Source of the DNA: Halostagnicola kamekurae
GTDB taxonomy: Archaea > Halobacteriota > Halobacteria > Halobacteriales > Natrialbaceae
DNA length: 64,000 bases
Direction: 5' to 3'
NCBI RefSeq assembly: GCF_900116205.1
Contig: NZ_FOZS01000004.1
Location: forward strand, 402,895-466,894
The notes below the pieces were generated by a model that was given only the letters and a program-made list of their open reading frames with translations, had not been told where the DNA came from and did no database searches. How positions within the stretch are numbered: position 1 is the first letter of the stretch; each line of letters starts with the position of its first letter. The position numbers and the translations under genes were made by a program. Below, piece by piece: positions 55,724-64,000 of the stretch.

Positions 55724-56668
55724 TTAGAATTCGATGTCCGCGATTTTGACGAAGCTCATCGCCAGGATGAGGACGACGACGAGCAACGAAATCGCCATCG
55801 CCGACGCCTGGCCGAAGTTGCTAAACCGGAACGCGGTCCGGTACATTTCCATGCTGATCACGTTCGTTGCGTTGGACGGACCACCGCGTGTCAGGATGTA
55901 CACCTTCGCGAACACGCGGAGCGCGTCGACGACGCGAATAATCAAGACGAGCACGATCAGCGACTTCAGGTACGGAAACACGATGTCGACGAACCGACGC
56001 CACCGCGGTGCGCCGTCCATGATCGCCGCCTCCTGAATGTCGCTCGGGACGGACTGGAGGCCCGCAAAGATCACCAACACGACGAGTGGCGTCCACTGCC
56101 AAACGTCGGTCAGGACGATCGCATATAACGCGATATCGGGATCGCTAATCCAGCCGACGTTTCGACCGAGAAACGGTGCGGCCATGAAGTCGAGCAGCCC
56201 ATCTGGGGTGTACATGAGCCGCCAGATCAGGCCGATAACCGTCGGTGAGAGGATCATCGGAATCAAGATGAGCGTCTGCCAGAGGCCGCGCAGCTTGATC
56301 TTCTTGTTCAAGATGAGCGCGATACCGAAGCCGAGGACGAATTCGAGCCCGACCGCCAACCCGATGAACTTGCCGGTCACTATGAGCGACTCGATGAAGG
56401 CGGCGTTGTCCAGCAAGTTGACGTAGTTCTCGATGCCGACGAAGGACGTCCGCCCGGCCGGCAGGTACTGCCGTGTCGACATCTGGACTGCGCGCAAGAG
56501 CGGGTAGAACGTCAGCGCGAACAGGAGGAACACGGCCGGAAGGGTCATCAGCCACTTCAGGTGGTCGTCGACCCACAGAAGTACTCGTTCTCGAGTCGAC
56601 TTCTCGGAGCCCAGTTGCTCCTCGAGGTCGTTGGTCGGACGGACGTCGGTTCCTGTTTCAGTTGCCAT
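55724..56668 (-). CDS. Sugar ABC permease (MalF-like)
   Basis: A 314-residue permease. Helix one is near residues 38-58 (LMTLPAVFLLFALTFYPLL) and the EAA loop is EAAIMDGAPRWRRFVDIVFP near 230. It starts 22 bases after the binding-protein stop and is followed three bases later by MalG. Confidence 0.92.
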   Translation of the reverse strand: MATETGTDVRPTNDLEEQLGSEKSTRERVLLWVDDHLKWLMTLPAVFLLFALTFYPLLRAVQMSTRQYLPAGRTSFVGIENYVNLLDNAAFIESLIVTGKFIGLAVGLEFVLGFGIALILNKKIKLRGLWQTLILIPMILSPTVIGLIWRLMYTPDGLLDFMAAPFLGRNVGWISDPDIALYAIVLTDVWQWTPLVVLVIFAGLQSVPSDIQEAAIMDGAPRWRRFVDIVFPYLKSLIVLVLIIRVVDALRVFAKVYILTRGGPSNATNVISMEMYRTAFRFSNFGQASAMAISLLVVVLILAMSFVKIADIEF

Positions 56669-56690
56669 TGTTTGATCGTGAAGCGCTCAT

Positions 56691-58061
56691 CTAGTAGTAC
56701 CCAGCGTTCTCGAGGATCGATTCGGCTTCGTTCTTGGTTTCGCTCACGACGTCTCCCGGACTGAGTTCCCCGGTCAGTGCGCTGTTGAGTTTCTCACCCT
56801 GCGTTACGTCGATTTCGTTCCAGAGAGGAGTTCGTGGCCGTGGATTGGCGTTTTGCAGGCTTTCGTACAGCGCCTCGAACCACGGTTGGGCGTCCATGTT
56901 CTCTTCAAACGTGTCGTGTCTAAAGGGAACACCCCCGAGTTCCACGTACCGGTTCTGGGCCTCTTTCGAGATGATGGATTGAATGACTGTCCCTGCGTCT
57001 TCTTTCCGATCGTCGGAAACGTTCGTATTGATGCCGAGCATCCAATTGCCCTGCATGGGCGCCTGTTGCTCGTCGCCTTCCGGAATCGGAATGAACTCGA
57101 GGTTGTCCGATTCGGCGGTGTCGTCGCCAAGCAGCGTCGACGCAGCGGCCGGCCACGCGAGTCCCTGTGCGGCCGATCCATCGCCGATTCGGTTGAGCAC
57201 CTGATCGCTGTTGAACGATCCGACCCCGTCAGGCGAGATGGATCGAAGCTCTTCGACGAAGAAACTGACGACCTCCTCACCGTCGCTCGTGTCCCACTGG
57301 TATCTCCAGTCTTCGTCGAACATATCGCCGAGATTCGACCAACCGATGCTCATGAAGTTCGTGTTAGCCGGGTTGCCACGCTGTCCGCGGATCACGTAAC
57401 CGTTCGTCTCCTCGAGTTCCTCGTCGATGCGCTGGCCGGCACTGAGGACGTCGTCCCACGTTTCGGGCTCAGAGGCACCCACTTCCTCGTAGTGAGACGT
57501 GTTGTACACGAACATCTGCGTATTGCCCACTACGACCTGACCACGTACGGTTTCGTCCATCCCTTCGGCGGACGGCACCGTCGGTGCTCCCGGCGTCGGC
57601 CACGTCGCGATGTCGACCGTCGTGTCGATGAGTTGCTCCTCGGGCAGGCCGTCGGGAAGCCACTGCTTTAACGGATCGAGGTAGGTTGCAAAGCGCGGGA
57701 ACCAGGTGTCGTCCATCAAAATTGCATCGTATCCCGTCCCACCGGTGGTCAACACGCTACTCACCCGTTCGTAGAGGTTTGCGTACGGGAAGATCGTGAC
57801 GTCGACTGACAGGTCAGTGTCGTCTTCGACGTAATCGTTGACCAGTTCCTGAACGAGTTCACCCTCCCCCGAGACAGCGATGATGTTCACGTCACTGCTG
57901 CTACCACCATCCCCACCGAGACACCCAGCTAAGCCAGTCACGGTAGCCACACCAGCGGCGCCAGCCATGAACGTTCGCCGCGATCGACGACTCGAACTGT
58001 GAGTCTGAGCCGTGCTTTCGGCTGTATCGCTACGATTCTCTTGACTGCCAATTGTTGGCAT
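56691..58061 (-). CDS. Sugar-binding lipoprotein (MalE-like, family 1)
   Basis: A 456-residue extracellular binding protein. The twin-arginine motif SSRRSRRTFMAGAAG precedes lipobox Cys47 in GLAGC. The mature protein has the family 1 fold. Its ligand is presumably a sugar or polyol feeding the island; sequence does not define it. TATA 58085-58092 lies 24-31 bases before ATG 58061, so the mRNA is leaderless. First gene of the ABC operon. Confidence 0.9.
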   Translation of the reverse strand: MPTIGSQENRSDTAESTAQTHSSSRRSRRTFMAGAAGVATVTGLAGCLGGDGGSSSDVNIIAVSGEGELVQELVNDYVEDDTDLSVDVTIFPYANLYERVSSVLTTGGTGYDAILMDDTWFPRFATYLDPLKQWLPDGLPEEQLIDTTVDIATWPTPGAPTVPSAEGMDETVRGQVVVGNTQMFVYNTSHYEEVGASEPETWDDVLSAGQRIDEELEETNGYVIRGQRGNPANTNFMSIGWSNLGDMFDEDWRYQWDTSDGEEVVSFFVEELRSISPDGVGSFNSDQVLNRIGDGSAAQGLAWPAAASTLLGDDTAESDNLEFIPIPEGDEQQAPMQGNWMLGINTNVSDDRKEDAGTVIQSIISKEAQNRYVELGGVPFRHDTFEENMDAQPWFEALYESLQNANPRPRTPLWNEIDVTQGEKLNSALTGELSPGDVVSETKNEAESILENAGYY

Positions 58062-58365
58062 ATATCCTCATGGTTTTTCTTGGACTATAAATCATGCGGT
58101 ATATGATGTTTTAGACACATGTTGCCAACGGGTGAAACAGGTGTGAAATTCATAATTCGTGCATATGTGACTATTCGAGTGGTGCACCGGTTATTTCGGT
58201 TGAACGCATGTACGTATCGCGGGCCCCCGATCCAGTACGGGGATAAGTATTTATGCCTGATTCTACAAACTGTGGTCACACACAGTACGAAAGTACTCTC
58301 GAGCCCCGTCGATGGGCGAGCGAGCCCGTTGGCCGCTCCGGAGAGCGACACAGCACGAGCAAACT
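58062..58365. other. Divergent intergenic region between the binding-protein and aldolase genes
   Basis: 304 bases. It holds the binding-protein TATA (58085-58092) and, on the plus strand, the AT-rich GTATTTATG at 58247-58255, which would start transcription near 58278 and give the aldolase mRNA a leader. A small dyad TGTGGTCACA lies at about 58271-58280. Confidence 0.45.
58085..58092 (-). promoter_or_regulatory. TATA element of the sugar ABC operon
   Basis: Forward CTATAAAT lies 24-31 bases before ATG 58061 on the minus strand, the leaderless spacing. Confidence 0.6.
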
Positions 58366-59163
58366 ATGACAACGCTAAAACGCAAATTCGGTACCGAAAC
58401 GAATCTCGTCGGTGCGTGGCTCTCGATCGGCCACCCCACGGTCGCAGAAGTAACGGCGACGAGCGGATTTGATTTCGTTCTTATCGATACCGAACATACG
58501 ACGTTGAGTCTGGAAACGGTCGAAGATATGTCCCGCGCTGTCGATGCCGCCGCTGGAGACACGAAAACGCTGGTTCGAGTCCCATCGGACGATCCCGTTC
58601 GAATCAAGCGGGTACTGGATATCGGCGTCGCGGGGATCATGGTCCCGAGTATTGAGACTGCCACGGAAGCACGAAAAATCGTCCAGTCAGTCACCTATCC
58701 CCCGGAGGGAATTCGGGGCGTCGCATCGGGTCGTGCAGCGGCATACGGCGACGACTTTCAGCAGTACGTCGAGACGGCAAGCGAGACGATCACGACGGTC
58801 GTACAGATCGAAACCCAGACCGGACTCGACAACGCCGACGCGATAGCCGCGGTCGACGGCATCGACGCCGTCTTCGTGGGTCCCGCCGATCTCTCCGCCA
58901 ATCTGGGCATCTTCGGCGAATGGGAGAACGACCGCCTCGATACGGCCATCGATCGGGTGGTGAGTGCGGGAGAGAGCGCCGAGATCCCGGTCGGAACGCT
59001 CGTCGTCGATCCGGCAGACATCGAAACGCGCGTCGAGCAGGAGTTCGACTTCCTCATCGTCGGAAAGGATACGACTCACCTGTCGACCGCAAACGAGCGC
59101 ATACGCGAGCGATACGAAAAGGAGGTCTCACAGCAGACGGCGACCTCGCTGAGCGAAGACTGA
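58366..59163 (+). CDS. HpcH/HpaI-family aldolase (2-keto-3-deoxyglucarate aldolase-like)
   Basis: A 265-residue class II aldolase. Family landmarks are FDFVLIDTEH near 35-44, TLVRVP near 67, the metal-binding Glu in VVQIETQTG near 148, and GPADLSANLG near 170-179. It cleaves 2-keto-3-deoxy acids to pyruvate and an aldehyde. The ATG at 58366 fits the family length; ATG 58312 is in frame and possible. It could act after the acid-sugar dehydratase or supply the semialdehyde used by MmsA. Divergent from the sugar ABC operon. Confidence 0.87.
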   Translation: MTTLKRKFGTETNLVGAWLSIGHPTVAEVTATSGFDFVLIDTEHTTLSLETVEDMSRAVDAAAGDTKTLVRVPSDDPVRIKRVLDIGVAGIMVPSIETATEARKIVQSVTYPPEGIRGVASGRAAAYGDDFQQYVETASETITTVVQIETQTGLDNADAIAAVDGIDAVFVGPADLSANLGIFGEWENDRLDTAIDRVVSAGESAEIPVGTLVVDPADIETRVEQEFDFLIVGKDTTHLSTANERIRERYEKEVSQQTATSLSED

Positions 59164-59271
59164 CTGGTTTCGTCTCACGTCACAACGTCGATTTCTCGAT
59201 CGCAGGTCGAACCGGGACGACTTGCCGTATCTCGGTGCAAACCGTCTGGTTCCGAATCTCGAGGTGTCGAA

Positions 59272-60333
59272 TTACTCGCGGCCGTGAGCGAAAAGCGACG
59301 CGATCAGTTCGACGTCGGCACACGCCTCGGAGATCGGAGTCGGAACCGCAGCGCCGTCCCGGGAACACGCGATAAATCGCTCGAGCTCGCGTTTGAAACT
59401 CTCCTCTCGCGTCGGGCTGTACTGACAGTCGACCGTTTCCTCGGTGCCAGACCTGATAGACAGCGACGCCGAATTGTATTTGACGAACGGATGGTCGAAC
59501 TCGAGTGAGAGCATCCGATCGGGCGTGTCGATCCGGAGGAACTGCTCGTGCCAGTGCCGGTTGGAATCGCCGGTCTGGAGGACACAGCGCTCGCCGCCGT
59601 CGAAAACGAGGTGCGCGGTGGCGAAGTAGCCGTCACGGACGAAATCGACGTGCTCGATCGAGGCGACGTCGCCGAAGAGCCCTCGAAGCGCGTTGACGTC
59701 GTGACAGATGTGCTCGAGTTGAAAGTCGTACGCTGCGGCGAGATCGTCGTCGTCGGTCTCGATCGCTTGTTTACACTGTCGACGCCGTCGCTCGGTGCTC
59801 CGCTCGATAAACGAATCAGACAGTTCCGGTTCGACGAGATCGTAGATATCCGGCAGGGATTTCGAGAAGTCAGCATCGACTGCGTAGTCGGTGATACTGT
59901 CGATTTGCTCGACATCTGTGAGTTCGTCGGCCAGTCGCTCGTAGGCCAGTTCGAAGCGGCGATTGTACGCGACCATCGCGGTCGCATCGCTCTGCTCGGC
60001 GACCGTCGCAAGCTGTCGCGCATCCGCCGGTCGAACGGCAAGCGGTTTCTCGACGAGCGTATCGAGGCCGGACTCGAGCGTCGTTTCGACGATGTCAGCG
60101 TGTGTCTGCATCGGCGTCGTTATAATCACGGCGTCGATATCGGACTCGTCGATCAACTGCTGTGCCTCCGTATAGCGTCGCTCCGGCGGCACGTTGTATC
60201 GTTCGCCGAGCGCCTCAATCACGTTCTCCGCGGGGTCGCATATCGCGGCGAGTTCCGCATCCGGAATTTCGACGACGTTCGGGATGTGCATGATCTGTGC
60301 GATGGTCCCGCAGCCGATAATACCAAACCTCAT
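59272..60333 (-). CDS. Gfo/Idh/MocA family dehydrogenase (C), paralogue of A
   Basis: A 353-residue NAD(P)-dependent dehydrogenase. It opens RFGIIGCGTIAQIMHIP and has EKP near 96-98. The shared block ICHDVNALRGLFG and the preceding AYDFQLEH match dehydrogenase A at 37314 (AYDFHLES, ICHDVNALRSAFG), so the two arose by duplication. A TATA-like GCTTTTAGTAA lies about 28 bases before the ATG. It probably shares substrate type with A. Confidence 0.87.
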   Translation of the reverse strand: MRFGIIGCGTIAQIMHIPNVVEIPDAELAAICDPAENVIEALGERYNVPPERRYTEAQQLIDESDIDAVIITTPMQTHADIVETTLESGLDTLVEKPLAVRPADARQLATVAEQSDATAMVAYNRRFELAYERLADELTDVEQIDSITDYAVDADFSKSLPDIYDLVEPELSDSFIERSTERRRRQCKQAIETDDDDLAAAYDFQLEHICHDVNALRGLFGDVASIEHVDFVRDGYFATAHLVFDGGERCVLQTGDSNRHWHEQFLRIDTPDRMLSLEFDHPFVKYNSASLSIRSGTEETVDCQYSPTREESFKRELERFIACSRDGAAVPTPISEACADVELIASLFAHGRE

Positions 60334-60649
60334 AAACGCAGATTCGAAGAGCGATTACTAAAAGCTTCCTCCGCGTCGAGTCCGTCCGTCATCGTCGTCT
60401 CGAGAAATGAATCCGTTTGAACCCCGATGGCTAGTTCGTTCGATGCTCGCAAACAGATAGTGACGTCGCTTTCCAACCGGATCGCTTCTCCGGCTGGGAC
60501 TCGGAACGGCAACCGCTAGTGTAACCATCCATACGGTCTGTGACGGTCGAGACGAAATTACACGTGTTGAACGGCGATGGTGGCATACAAGCTAAGCCGA
60601 GCGAGCCAAGCCCACAGAGAAAGGGGGTCACAGCGGTTTTACTCCCAAC
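60334..60649. other. Intergenic region between dehydrogenase C and glucose dehydrogenase genes
   Basis: 316 bases. Beyond the TATA element of dehydrogenase C (about 60356-60365) nothing coding is visible; all frames are broken or Arg/Ser-rich. Confidence 0.4.
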
Positions 60650-61720
60650 CTACCCGTCGAACGAGAGGACCGATTTCAGCGTGTCAGGGGAATCTTCGAA
60701 CGCCGCATCGATTTCGTCGAGTCCGTAGCGGCCAGTCACGAGTTCGTCTAATAGCGGTTTCGGTGCCGTCTCGAGCCACTCTACAGCAGCCTCGAAGTGG
60801 CGTTTGCGAGAGTTGACCACGCCGAGTAGCGCCTTGTTCGTGACGACGAGCTCCGAGTGGAACGCGCCGCAATCGACGTCGAACGTCATCGACTCGTCCG
60901 GAATCCCCTGAACGGTCGCGACGCCGTTCGGAGCGAGGGCGAAGACCGCATCAACGGCGTGTTTCGGATACCCGGTGGTCTCGAAGACGTAGTCTACCGG
61001 GTCGTGTTCGTCGGCGAACGCGGCCACGGGCAGCTCCCGCGAATCGACGTATGTGCTTCCCACACCTTCGATAACGTCGATCGTTGGATCCGGACGATCG
61101 CGTCGCCCGAGACAGTACGTCCGCGCGAACTCCTCGCCCGTCTCGAGACGGACAGTTGCGAGCAACCCGAGGTTGCCGTTTCCGAGCACGAACGCGCTCT
61201 CTGGACGCCAGTCGAACGCCGACCTGGCCGCGAAGGCCTGCTCAAGGGATTTCTCTATCAGGCTCGCCGGTTCAACGAGAAACCCGTAGGAGGCGATAGC
61301 ATCGGGAATACGGACCAGATGCGCCGGGTCACTCGTGAAATACTCCGCCATGTAGCCGTGCATTCCCGTGATCCCCCGCTCGTGGAACGTCCCGGGCGGA
61401 GCCATATCGAGTTCTCCGTTCGTATCGAACCGCGTTTCGTGATCCGGGGAGCGCCGAACCAGCGGCGTTACGACGTCACCCGCTTCGAACGCGCTTCCGT
61501 TCGGATCGCAGACGACGCCCACCGCTTCGTGGCCGAGAACGAGGTGATTTTCGCCGTTCGGTGGTTGGCCGCCGATATCGCCGGCGACGATTCGCCTATC
61601 CGAACCGTCGATCCCGACCTCGAGAGTCCGTACCAACACTTCTCCGTCCGCAGGAGACGGTTTCTCGGTCTCGATGAGACGGACGTCCGACTCGTCTGGG
61701 AAGTACGCGACAGCGTCCAT
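60650..61720 (-). CDS. gdh: Glucose 1-dehydrogenase-like MDR enzyme
   Basis: A 356-residue NAD(P)-dependent dehydrogenase close to the haloarchaeal glucose dehydrogenase of the semi-phosphorylative Entner-Doudoroff route. Shared blocks are HLVLGHEAVGVV, MAPPGTFHERGITGMHGYM, SAFVLGNGNLGLL and CLGRRDRPDPTIDVIE. The residue that replaces the usual zinc Cys is Asp in GIDGSD, typical of this family. It oxidises glucose or a related aldose at C1. ATG 61720 is used in place of 61744 because it matches the family start. One dyad lies 164 bases upstream. Confidence 0.88.
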   Translation of the reverse strand: MDAVAYFPDESDVRLIETEKPSPADGEVLVRTLEVGIDGSDRRIVAGDIGGQPPNGENHLVLGHEAVGVVCDPNGSAFEAGDVVTPLVRRSPDHETRFDTNGELDMAPPGTFHERGITGMHGYMAEYFTSDPAHLVRIPDAIASYGFLVEPASLIEKSLEQAFAARSAFDWRPESAFVLGNGNLGLLATVRLETGEEFARTYCLGRRDRPDPTIDVIEGVGSTYVDSRELPVAAFADEHDPVDYVFETTGYPKHAVDAVFALAPNGVATVQGIPDESMTFDVDCGAFHSELVVTNKALLGVVNSRKRHFEAAVEWLETAPKPLLDELVTGRYGLDEIDAAFEDSPDTLKSVLSFDG

Positions 61721-61883
61721 TTCGATGTAGTGTGATATTGGCACACAAAATGTTTGCCCTCACGGGAGCGGGAATTGCTTTTGAACCTCACGAACGACCG
61801 GCGTTTATCGCGAAACGCAGCCTACGCGTCGGCCCAACTATCTGCCGAACTAGCGTCGATGGCCGTCAAGGTCGCTCACAGAT

Positions 61884-61900
61884 GTTTGGGAGAGACAAAC
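61884..61900. promoter_or_regulatory. Dyad GTTTG-N7-CAAAC upstream of the glucose dehydrogenase gene
   Basis: GTTTGGGAGAGACAAAC differs by one base from the site in front of the IclR gene at 48642. It lies 164 bases before the glucose dehydrogenase start. Confidence 0.55.
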
Positions 61901-62435
61901 GTACGACGGTGAGTACGCCGGTCGATCTGCGGTCTGACTCACTTCTATTGACAGGACGGTACAATTCCGATTTAGCGCACCCAATAGGGGAACGACTGAA
62001 CGGCGGTGTCAGGAGGTAATTTGTGAGACAAGCAGATCGGAGTTGTTGTTTAGAACACCGACCGATTCCCTGTTCTGTGAGTCTTCTGCGTCGAAGTTAG
62101 CGGGACGAAGCTTGTCCAGGTTGCTCGCGACGTTTCCAGATGGTTGTAGACGACGAATTCCGGTTGTGATTGGAAACTCTTTACAGTAGTATGGTCGTAA
62201 TTCTACGAAGTATGGCCTGGTGATAGGAGCCTGTTCTGGCAGTTGAGTCAGGCAGAAATAGCTGTTATGGAATACTAAACAAAACGAAGGGTCGTCGGTT
62301 ATTATCCCGTATCCAATTATTTGATTACATCTATAGTTTAGAAGTATATACCACTACGATCGCCTTAATGGGGATAATATTGCGATCTCGGGATTCGATA
62401 CAGCGATTCCGAATATTTATCTCTGGTGAACTTAC

Positions 62436-62452
62436 GTTCATTATTTATGAAC
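62436..62452. promoter_or_regulatory. Dyad GTTCAT-N5-ATGAAC
   Basis: Perfect six-base arms around TATTT, 141 bases before the IclR start at 62593. A possible regulator site. Confidence 0.4.
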
Positions 62453-62549
62453 ACATATCTGCCGACCACAGCCGCAAATGCCGTACTACGGCGAGAAAAC
62501 TGCGTTGTCGGCTTTTCGTGTCGAAGAATCGCTTACCGATTCGCGATTC

Positions 62550-62568
62550 ATAAACACATGTTTATATA
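62550..62568 (+). promoter_or_regulatory. IclR copy 3 promoter: dyad overlapping TATA
   Basis: TTTATATA at 62561-62568 lies 25-32 bases before ATG 62593. It overlaps the dyad ATAAACA-CA-TGTTTAT at 62550-62565, so a bound dimer would cover BRE and TATA. Autoregulation is likely. Confidence 0.65.
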
Positions 62569-62592
62569 TGATGGTTGGTTACTAGGTGTACT

Positions 62593-63357
62593 ATGGGTGA
62601 GAAAGCGAACAATCCCGTCAAATCGATCGTTACCACGTTCAATATCGTCCAGGCATTGCGTCGACAGGATGGAGCGGGTGTTACCGAACTGGCCACCGAA
62701 CTCGATCTCCCGAAGAGTAGCGTGTACAACTATCTAAGCACCCTAGAGCAAGAGGAGTACGTCGTCAAGCGAGACGGGAAGTACCATCTCGGGCTTCGGT
62801 TTCTCGACCTTGGCCGATACGTTCGCGAGCGCGACGAACTCTACGAGACGGCCCGTCCCGAACTCGAGTCGATCGCGGCCGAAACAGACGAACTGGTCAA
62901 TCTGTTGGTCGAGGAGCACGGTCAGGGCGTTTACGTCTGCCGAGTCCGCGGCGATCAAGCGGTCAACGTCGCGGCGAGTACCGGCCACCGAGTCTCGCTC
63001 CACAACACGGGACTCGGGAAGGCGATCCTCGCGTACCTTCCCGAAGACCGCGTCGACGAAATCCTCGACGAACACGGGATGGAGGCTGCTACCCCCCACT
63101 CGATAACCGATCGCGAGGAACTCAAGCGAGAACTCGATCGCATTCGAGAGGAAGGAGTGGCCTACGACCGCGAGGAACGGATCGACGGTCTCTGCTGTGT
63201 CGCCGTTCCGATTCTGGATCCCGACGATCGACCGATCGGTTCGCTCAGCGTCGCCGGCCCGACGAGCCGAATGAAGCGGGACCGACTCGAGACGGAGTTA
63301 CCGGAACTCCTCGCGAGCGCAGCCAACGTGATCGAACTGAACCTCACATACTCCTGA
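62593..63357 (+). CDS. IclR-family regulator (copy 3)
   Basis: A 254-residue regulator. The winged helix is at about 6-65 (SIVTTFNIVQALRRQDGAGV onward, TELDLPKSSVYNYLSTLEQEE) and the effector domain has GLGKAILAYLPEDRV near 145 and GLCCVAVPILDP near 205. It is similar in length and blocks to the IclR at 48642. The start at 62593 is set by the TATA spacing; ATG 62575 is in frame but too close to the TATA. It probably governs the glucose dehydrogenase, aldolase or GntP genes. Confidence 0.9.
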   Translation: MGEKANNPVKSIVTTFNIVQALRRQDGAGVTELATELDLPKSSVYNYLSTLEQEEYVVKRDGKYHLGLRFLDLGRYVRERDELYETARPELESIAAETDELVNLLVEEHGQGVYVCRVRGDQAVNVAASTGHRVSLHNTGLGKAILAYLPEDRVDEILDEHGMEAATPHSITDREELKRELDRIREEGVAYDREERIDGLCCVAVPILDPDDRPIGSLSVAGPTSRMKRDRLETELPELLASAANVIELNLTYS

Positions 63358-63634
63358 CCGGGCGTGTTTCTATCCCGTAAAGCTGTTCATCAATGATAAA
63401 CAAGGGTTTAGCGAGGTTCCAACTATACTTTGGTCCCATAAGCAGAAGGATGTAGGCAGTACCGCAACCGGTCCCAGATTCCTGGGCAGAAAGCACCGCG
63501 GTAAGATGCGGATCGATTGTGACTGTTATACCGAGGAATCGAGTACGAAGCGCGACGGTTCGCACCGAATACTCGCACCCAGATCGTTGGCGATCGACCC
63601 AATAAAACCGGAGGACACAAAATCGGGGTTATCC

Positions 63635-64000
63635 TCAGGCCAGCGGAAGGACCGTCGAAAAGACGAGTGTGCTCAACAGGCCGACCAGCCCGATGAGGAT
63701 GGTCGCAACGGTCCAGGTCTTCAGCGTCTCAGCCTGCGTCAGACCCCCGATCTCTTTGACGATCCAGAACCCGCTGTCGTTGTACCACGAACAGAACGAC
63801 GCGCCCGCGCCGATTGACATAACCAAGTACGCGACGTTGACGTCGAGCCCGCTCGCTAACGGGGCCATAATCCCGGCCGTGGTAACGATCGCAACCGTCG
63901 CCGATCCCTGAACGACGCGGACTCCCGCGGCGATCACCCACGCGGTCACGAGCAGTCCGAGACCGATCCCTTCCAGCCCGTTCGCGATATACTGACCGGC
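63635..64000 (-). CDS. GntP-family gluconate/sugar-acid permease (C-terminal part, cut by window edge)
   Basis: The last 122 residues of a multi-span permease; the start is outside the window. Three hydrophobic segments are visible, with GSATVAIVTTAGIMAPL and the SIGAGASFCSWYNDSGFWIVKE stretch (read in two parts) typical of GntP. Members import gluconate and related acids with protons. Location after an IclR gene fits control of sugar-acid uptake. The stop is at 63635. Confidence 0.85.
   Translation of the reverse strand, partial: AGQYIANGLEGIGLGLLVTAWVIAAGVRVVQGSATVAIVTTAGIMAPLASGLDVNVAYLVMSIGAGASFCSWYNDSGFWIVKEIGGLTQAETLKTWTVATILIGLVGLLSTLVFSTVLPLA

Larger units (their letters stand above)
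61721..62592. other. Long A+T-rich intergenic region with dyads
   Basis: About 870 bases between the divergent glucose dehydrogenase and IclR genes. No convincing gene. It holds a GTTTG-N7-CAAAC dyad at 61884-61900, a GTTCAT-N5-ATGAAC dyad at 62436-62452, and the promoter of the IclR gene. Base composition is low in G+C compared with the island genes, especially 62250-62590. Confidence 0.5.

Overview
The window reads as chromosomal DNA of a haloarchaeon, probably of the Natrialbales type. The DNA is GC-rich and the proteins are acidic. Exported binding proteins carry twin-arginine lipobox signals. Many genes have a TATA box about 25-33 bases before the first codon and no Shine-Dalgarno site, as expected for leaderless haloarchaeal mRNAs. 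Family content fits too: RPA operon, Bat-type HTH, MDR glucose dehydrogenase, F420-dependent enzyme. No tRNA, rRNA, CRISPR array or intact insertion sequence was seen.

Region 1 (1-6850) holds the 3' part of an XPB-like helicase gene, a small conserved protein, a DapA-type aldolase, a CBS protein, a DJ-1/PfpI protein, a winged-helix regulator, a small membrane protein and an ArsC-like phosphatase. Region 2 (6853-10200) is gene-poor and richer in A+T. It holds a 54-residue membrane/coiled-coil gene and then a repeat-rich tract leading to a perfect 18-bp palindrome in front of a ParA ATPase and its partner, which looks like a partition cassette. Region 3 (10201-17060) is the RPA operon (rpa, COG3390 partner, phosphoesterase) and a Zn/Cd-type P1B ATPase.

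Region 4 (17470-28700) is import and hydrolysis: an oligopeptide ABC operon with a fused OppD-OppF ATPase, a Bat-type regulator, a membrane protein, an M20 amidohydrolase beside a DUF5058-like two-gene membrane module, and a TRIC-type channel. Region 5 (28825-35790) is the glycine cleavage operon gcvT-gcvH-gcvPA-gcvPB, threonine ammonia-lyase and an IclR regulator.

Region 6 (36350-64000) is a carbohydrate or cyclitol catabolic island. It contains an aldo/keto reductase, three Gfo/Idh/MocA dehydrogenases, two IolE-like TIM-barrel proteins, an MDR dehydrogenase, an IolD/acetolactate-synthase-like ThDP enzyme, an F420-dependent dehydrogenase, an acid-sugar dehydratase of the enolase superfamily, an MmsA/IolA-type CoA-acylating aldehyde dehydrogenase, a 2-hydroxyacid dehydrogenase, an HpcH/HpaI aldolase, a glucose-dehydrogenase homologue, a MalEFGK-type ABC importer, an EamA transporter, a UspA protein, two more IclR regulators and the end of a GntP permease. 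The set resembles the bacterial inositol (Iol) route with IolB and IolC apparently replaced. Spaced dyads (GTTTG-N7-CAAAC and relatives) lie near its IclR genes. This island, the partition-like repeat locus and several unexplained tandem repeats and palindromes are the main points of interest.
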